Shown here: piece by piece, positions 4,676-7,067 of the stretch
How the letters are laid out: each line of letters opens with the position of its first letter
How positions within the stretch are numbered: the stretch's first letter is position 1
Assembly: GCA_020631035.1 (NCBI GenBank)
Contig: JAHDIA010000323.1
Location: 1 to 7,067, forward strand
Length of the DNA stretch: 7,067 nt
DNA from: Chitinophagales bacterium
GTDB lineage: Bacteria; Bacteroidota; Bacteroidia; Chitinophagales; UBA2359
Reading direction: 5' to 3'
Program-made: the position numbers and the translations under genes
Notes under the pieces: model-generated
What the model was told of the DNA's origin: nothing
Database searches by the model: none
Seen by the model: the letters and a program-made list of their open reading frames with translations, nothing else

Positions 4676-6208
4676 ATGCAAGGTAAAAACGCACTTTTTG
4701 GATTGATCAAAACATTGAGTAGGGGCGAAAAAAGAGCCTTTAAGATATTTGTGTCTAGGTACAACAAAAGCAATGAAAACCTGCTACTCACCTTATTTGA
4801 AAAAATAAATGTCCAAGATGAATACAAGGAAGAACTCATCTTAAAGAGATTAGAAAAATTAAAAAACAAAACGCCACTTGCTGTTTTAAAAAACAAATTG
4901 TTCAAACACATTTTGCAATCCTTGAGGGGACATGTGGATTTTGAAGCACACCCAATAAGCAAAATAAATGAACAGTCTGAATTTGCCTACATTCTTTTTC
5001 AGAGAGGGTTGTTTAGTGAAGCTGGAATATTTATTGAAAAAGCCCGCTTAATGGCAGAAAAAATGGAGTATTACAACCAATTACTGCCCATTATGGACTT
5101 GCAATACAAAATTTCTAGACACTATTTATCTGTAGAAAAATTCCGTTTGTTAATTGAGAAATTAGACCTAGATAGAAAACGTACAACAACTATTTTGGAC
5201 AATCAATGGATTTATATAAAATTACAGCAAGAACTCAATCAATTGTACCGTACCTATGACGAACCACAAAACGAAGAAGAACGCAAAGTCTATGAACAGT
5301 TTTTTGCCAATGAATACCTTCAAGATGCCCAAAAAGCCTTGTCCAATCAGGCATTGATTTACTTCTACAATTTAAAAACATTTTATCACAATCTATTGGG
5401 CAAAAACGACGATGCCTATCAAGCAGCTACACAACATTTAGACATTCTCAAAAATCTATTAAGCATTTTAAAACACGAACCAACTGTCTATTTTGTGGGA
5501 CTCAACAATGTAATGATTTTGGCAATTCGTACAGAACGATTTGAGGAATACCAAACCTATCTAATTGAATTAGAGGCTTTTGCTGAACAAAACCAATCAC
5601 TCAATCCATTCCACGAAAAAAGAATTTTTGAGATAAAATATGCTAGTCTAATACACTATTACAAAAAATCAGAGCAATACGCCAAAGGTGTTGAGCTAAC
5701 TCAAACACTTGAAGATGGCATACAAAAATACCGTTCCGTTGGATTGAGCAATTACCGAATATTGCGTTTTTATTTCAGTCTTGCTTTACTCAATTTTTAC
5801 TTATCTGAATGGGGAGAAGCCCATTATTATGTAGACAAGGTCTTAGAACAAGAAGATGGAAAAACATCTATCACAACAGTTGCCTACAGCAAAATACTAG
5901 ATTTGCTATTGCACTTAGACAAGAAGAATTTTAGGTTTTTAGAATATCAAATTGTCAATGTACAACGCTTTCTAAAAAAGAATCACCGCTATAACAAAGA
6001 GGAACAAATTTTACTGGGATTGCTAAACAAATTGATTAAAGAAAGAATGCCAGAACAAACAAAAACATTGTATGAAAATTTTCTTAGCGAAATAGCTCCT
6101 TTACGAGAACGACCACTTTTTAGAGAACTTAAAATTTATGCCTGGATAGAAAGCAAAATCAAAGGACAAACTGTCCTAGAACGTTTAAATGACTCCTCTG
6201 AAAACTAA
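4676..6208 (+). CDS. Conserved helical-repeat (TPR-like) protein of unknown function
   Basis: A 510-residue protein, soluble and almost entirely predicted helical, with no signal peptide or membrane segment. The N-terminal stretch LSRGEKRAFKIF (14-25), followed by NLLLTLFEKI and a charged VQDEYKEELILKRL segment, resembles a family widespread in Bacteroidota whose members start with a similar LSxxEKRxFKxF motif. I know of no assigned function for it. The middle and C-terminal parts carry degenerate TPR-like helix pairs rich in Tyr, Leu and Gln (for example AYQAATQHLDIL and WGEAHYYVDKVL), suggesting a protein-binding scaffold. I start it at the ATG at 4676; a TTG three codons earlier is in frame but has no support. 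The palindromic island separates it from nadV, and a weak hairpin plus T-run follows its stop, so it is probably transcribed alone. Confidence 0.75.
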   Translation: MQGKNALFGLIKTLSRGEKRAFKIFVSRYNKSNENLLLTLFEKINVQDEYKEELILKRLEKLKNKTPLAVLKNKLFKHILQSLRGHVDFEAHPISKINEQSEFAYILFQRGLFSEAGIFIEKARLMAEKMEYYNQLLPIMDLQYKISRHYLSVEKFRLLIEKLDLDRKRTTTILDNQWIYIKLQQELNQLYRTYDEPQNEEERKVYEQFFANEYLQDAQKALSNQALIYFYNLKTFYHNLLGKNDDAYQAATQHLDILKNLLSILKHEPTVYFVGLNNVMILAIRTERFEEYQTYLIELEAFAEQNQSLNPFHEKRIFEIKYASLIHYYKKSEQYAKGVELTQTLEDGIQKYRSVGLSNYRILRFYFSLALLNFYLSEWGEAHYYVDKVLEQEDGKTSITTVAYSKILDLLLHLDKKNFRFLEYQIVNVQRFLKKNHRYNKEEQILLGLLNKLIKERMPEQTKTLYENFLSEIAPLRERPLFRELKIYAWIESKIKGQTVLERLNDSSEN

Positions 6209-6220
6209 AAACATCCGTTT

Positions 6221-6250
6221 TGCAAACAATTGACATTGTGTTTTTTTGCA
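6221..6250 (+). terminator. Weak possible terminator after the helical-repeat gene
   Basis: Twelve bases after the stop, ACAAT (6226-6230) and ATTGT (6235-6239) form a short stem with a TGAC loop, followed by G and seven T residues (6241-6247). Outer words TGCAAA (6221-6226) and TTTGCA (6245-6250) can also pair. The stem is short and AT-rich, but its position and the T-run fit an intrinsic terminator. Confidence 0.4.
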
Positions 6251-6343
6251 AGTATAAAAGTAACACACAAATATTTTAAAAAAATACATAAAAAGATCAC
6301 ATTCAGCACATTAACCAATTAAAAATCTTAATTACAAAGCAAT

Positions 6344-6359
6344 CTATTTTCTTAAATAG
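6344..6359. repeat. CTATTT/AAATAG inverted repeat
   Basis: Perfect 6-bp arms CTATTT (6344-6349) and AAATAG (6354-6359) around TCTT in the AT-rich spacer. Possibly an operator half of the control region for the gene at 6596, possibly chance. Confidence 0.25.
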
Positions 6360-6426
6360 TTAAATCCTCTTAGCTATTAATTTTCCCAAATAGTAAAATT
6401 AAAATTAATTTAACACATTCATTAAG

Positions 6427-6443
6427 TGCTAATTTTTTTAGCA
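6427..6443. repeat. TGCTAA/TTAGCA inverted repeat, copy 2
   Basis: Perfect 6-bp arms TGCTAA (6427-6432) and TTAGCA (6438-6443) around five T residues, 152 bases before the ATG at 6596. The arms are identical to those at 1121-1136 before the secreted-protein remnant, and both copies continue with TA after the right arm. A shared binding site for secreted-protein genes is conceivable but rests on two short sites. Confidence 0.35.
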
Positions 6444-6595
6444 TAGGGAATAAAACAATCTACTTCTAAAATATATTGTTTAATCAACAACAAGGTCTGC
6501 ATTTGTTGAATATCGCATCAACATAACGGGCTATCTATGTCTATAACTCAAAGGAACAAAATACTTCTAAACTAAAATCAAAAATAAACTTACAA

Positions 6596-7067
6596 ATGAA
6601 AAAAAAATTTTACACACCACACTCCAAACCCATAGCTTGGCTCTGTCTATTTCTATTTTTGAGTTCCAGCTCAGTTTGGGGACAATGCCCAGCAGTAGGT
6701 TCAGAATTTTGGTTTGCCTCCCCAGCCGATGGACCTTTTGATTCTTCTCAACCATTGGGTTCTTTTGCCAATCCACTAACTGATTGGAACTCTGGCACAC
6801 CCAGCGTCCTAGAAGCCATTCAAGATTGCCCTGATCCAATTGTTGTCAATTTTAGGTCTTGTTACTACAATACTGATGGAACGGACGGCGATGTCAATTG
6901 GACCTTACCATCTGGTTTTAATGGCAATGTTAACAATGTCACAATCAATGGAAATGGTGCTACATTAGAAAGTTTTGCAGCGTCGGCACAGTGGCTGGTC
7001 ATTGCCAATCAGGACAATTGGACCATCAATGACCTTACACTTACAGGCTTTAATGGTACAGATGGTG
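6596..7067 (+). CDS. Secreted protein, N-terminal part, probably beta-helical (runs off the window)
   Basis: The first 157 codons of a longer gene cut by the window edge. Residues 1-29 form a signal peptide: a basic start (MKKK), a hydrophobic core WLCLFLFL (15-22) and probable cleavage after VWG (27-29), leaving mature protein beginning QCPAVG. The mature part is rich in Asn, Gly, Thr and Ser, with cysteines at 31, 78 and 89. Residues 112-151 show short beta-strand steps such as NNVTINGNG, WLVIANQ and WTINDLTLTG, the pattern of a right-handed parallel beta-helix (pectate-lyase-like) repeat. This suggests a cell-surface or extracellular protein, perhaps an adhesin or polysaccharide-acting protein, and in this kind of organism likely exported by T9SS. 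The sorting tail that would prove it lies outside the window. The start follows AAA at 6593-6595, with no Shine-Dalgarno. Confidence 0.8.
   Translation, partial: MKKKFYTPHSKPIAWLCLFLFLSSSSVWGQCPAVGSEFWFASPADGPFDSSQPLGSFANPLTDWNSGTPSVLEAIQDCPDPIVVNFRSCYYNTDGTDGDVNWTLPSGFNGNVNNVTINGNGATLESFAASAQWLVIANQDNWTINDLTLTGFNGTDG

Larger units (their letters stand above)
6251..6595. other. AT-rich spacer before the secreted-protein gene
   Basis: About 345 bases without a credible gene in either direction. A reverse-strand frame entering from 6839 is only the shadow of the secreted-protein gene. Contents I can name are two small palindromes (6344-6359 and 6427-6443) and the repeated word AAATAGT (6354 and 6389). 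A -7-like TATCTATG lies at 6532-6539, but its nearest TTTG (6502-6505) is 26 nt away, too far for a confident promoter call. The length suggests an independently controlled gene at 6596. Confidence 0.5.

Noticed and set aside
6608..6619. TTTTACACACCA, the exact reverse complement of 12 bases covering the left half of the nrtR operator
   Set aside because: It is a half-site only, with no symmetric partner, and lies inside the coding sequence of the secreted protein (codons for F-Y-T-P); most likely chance.
1..7067. CRISPR array, tRNA, rRNA, insertion sequence or phage attachment site
   Set aside because: I saw no regularly spaced repeats, cloverleaf with a conserved T-arm, rRNA motifs, transposase frame or integrase in either strand.

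Overview
The window looks like chromosomal DNA of a Bacteroidota organism, probably of the Saprospiraceae/Lewinella type. The evidence is low-to-moderate GC, no Shine-Dalgarno sequences before any gene, a textbook Bacteroidota promoter (TTTG, 20 nt, TAnnTTTG), one fragment with a type IX secretion (T9SS) sorting tail, and a conserved helical-repeat family known to me mainly from Bacteroidota. All genes read on the + strand.

Layout. 1-224: gene-free left edge with a TCCCGAT/ATCGGGA hairpin. 225-275: promoter abutted by a perfect 7+5+7 inverted repeat, the likely NrtR operator. 285-974: nrtR, a Nudix-derived regulator of NAD metabolism. 975-1567: a gap with small palindromes, the remnant of a T9SS-secreted protein (signal peptide joined out of frame to the sorting tail, passenger lost) and a possible scrap of an SPFH-type gene. 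1568-4338: a tight three-gene cluster of macrodomain hydrolase, NMNAT-like/Nudix two-domain protein (nadM type) and nicotinamide phosphoribosyltransferase (nadV). 4339-4675: an island of nested inverted repeats. 4676-6208: a conserved helical-repeat protein of unknown function. 6209-6595: AT-rich spacer with small palindromes. 6596 to the edge: the start of a secreted, probably beta-helical protein.

How the genes fit together. NadV turns nicotinamide and PRPP into NMN. The macrodomain protein should release ADP-ribose from acetylated or protein-bound ADP-ribose, and the Nudix half of the nadM protein should cleave ADP-ribose to AMP and ribose-5-phosphate. Some NrtR regulators respond to ADP-ribose, so regulator, ligand source and ligand sink lie together with the salvage enzyme. 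The unusual point is that the NMNAT half has lost both histidines of its HxGH motif (Asn22 and Gln25 instead), so this protein may be an ADP-ribose pyrophosphatase with a dead or repurposed NMNAT domain. NrtR itself has lost two catalytic Nudix glutamates, as expected for a sensor. All functional statements rest on reading motifs by eye; no database search was run.
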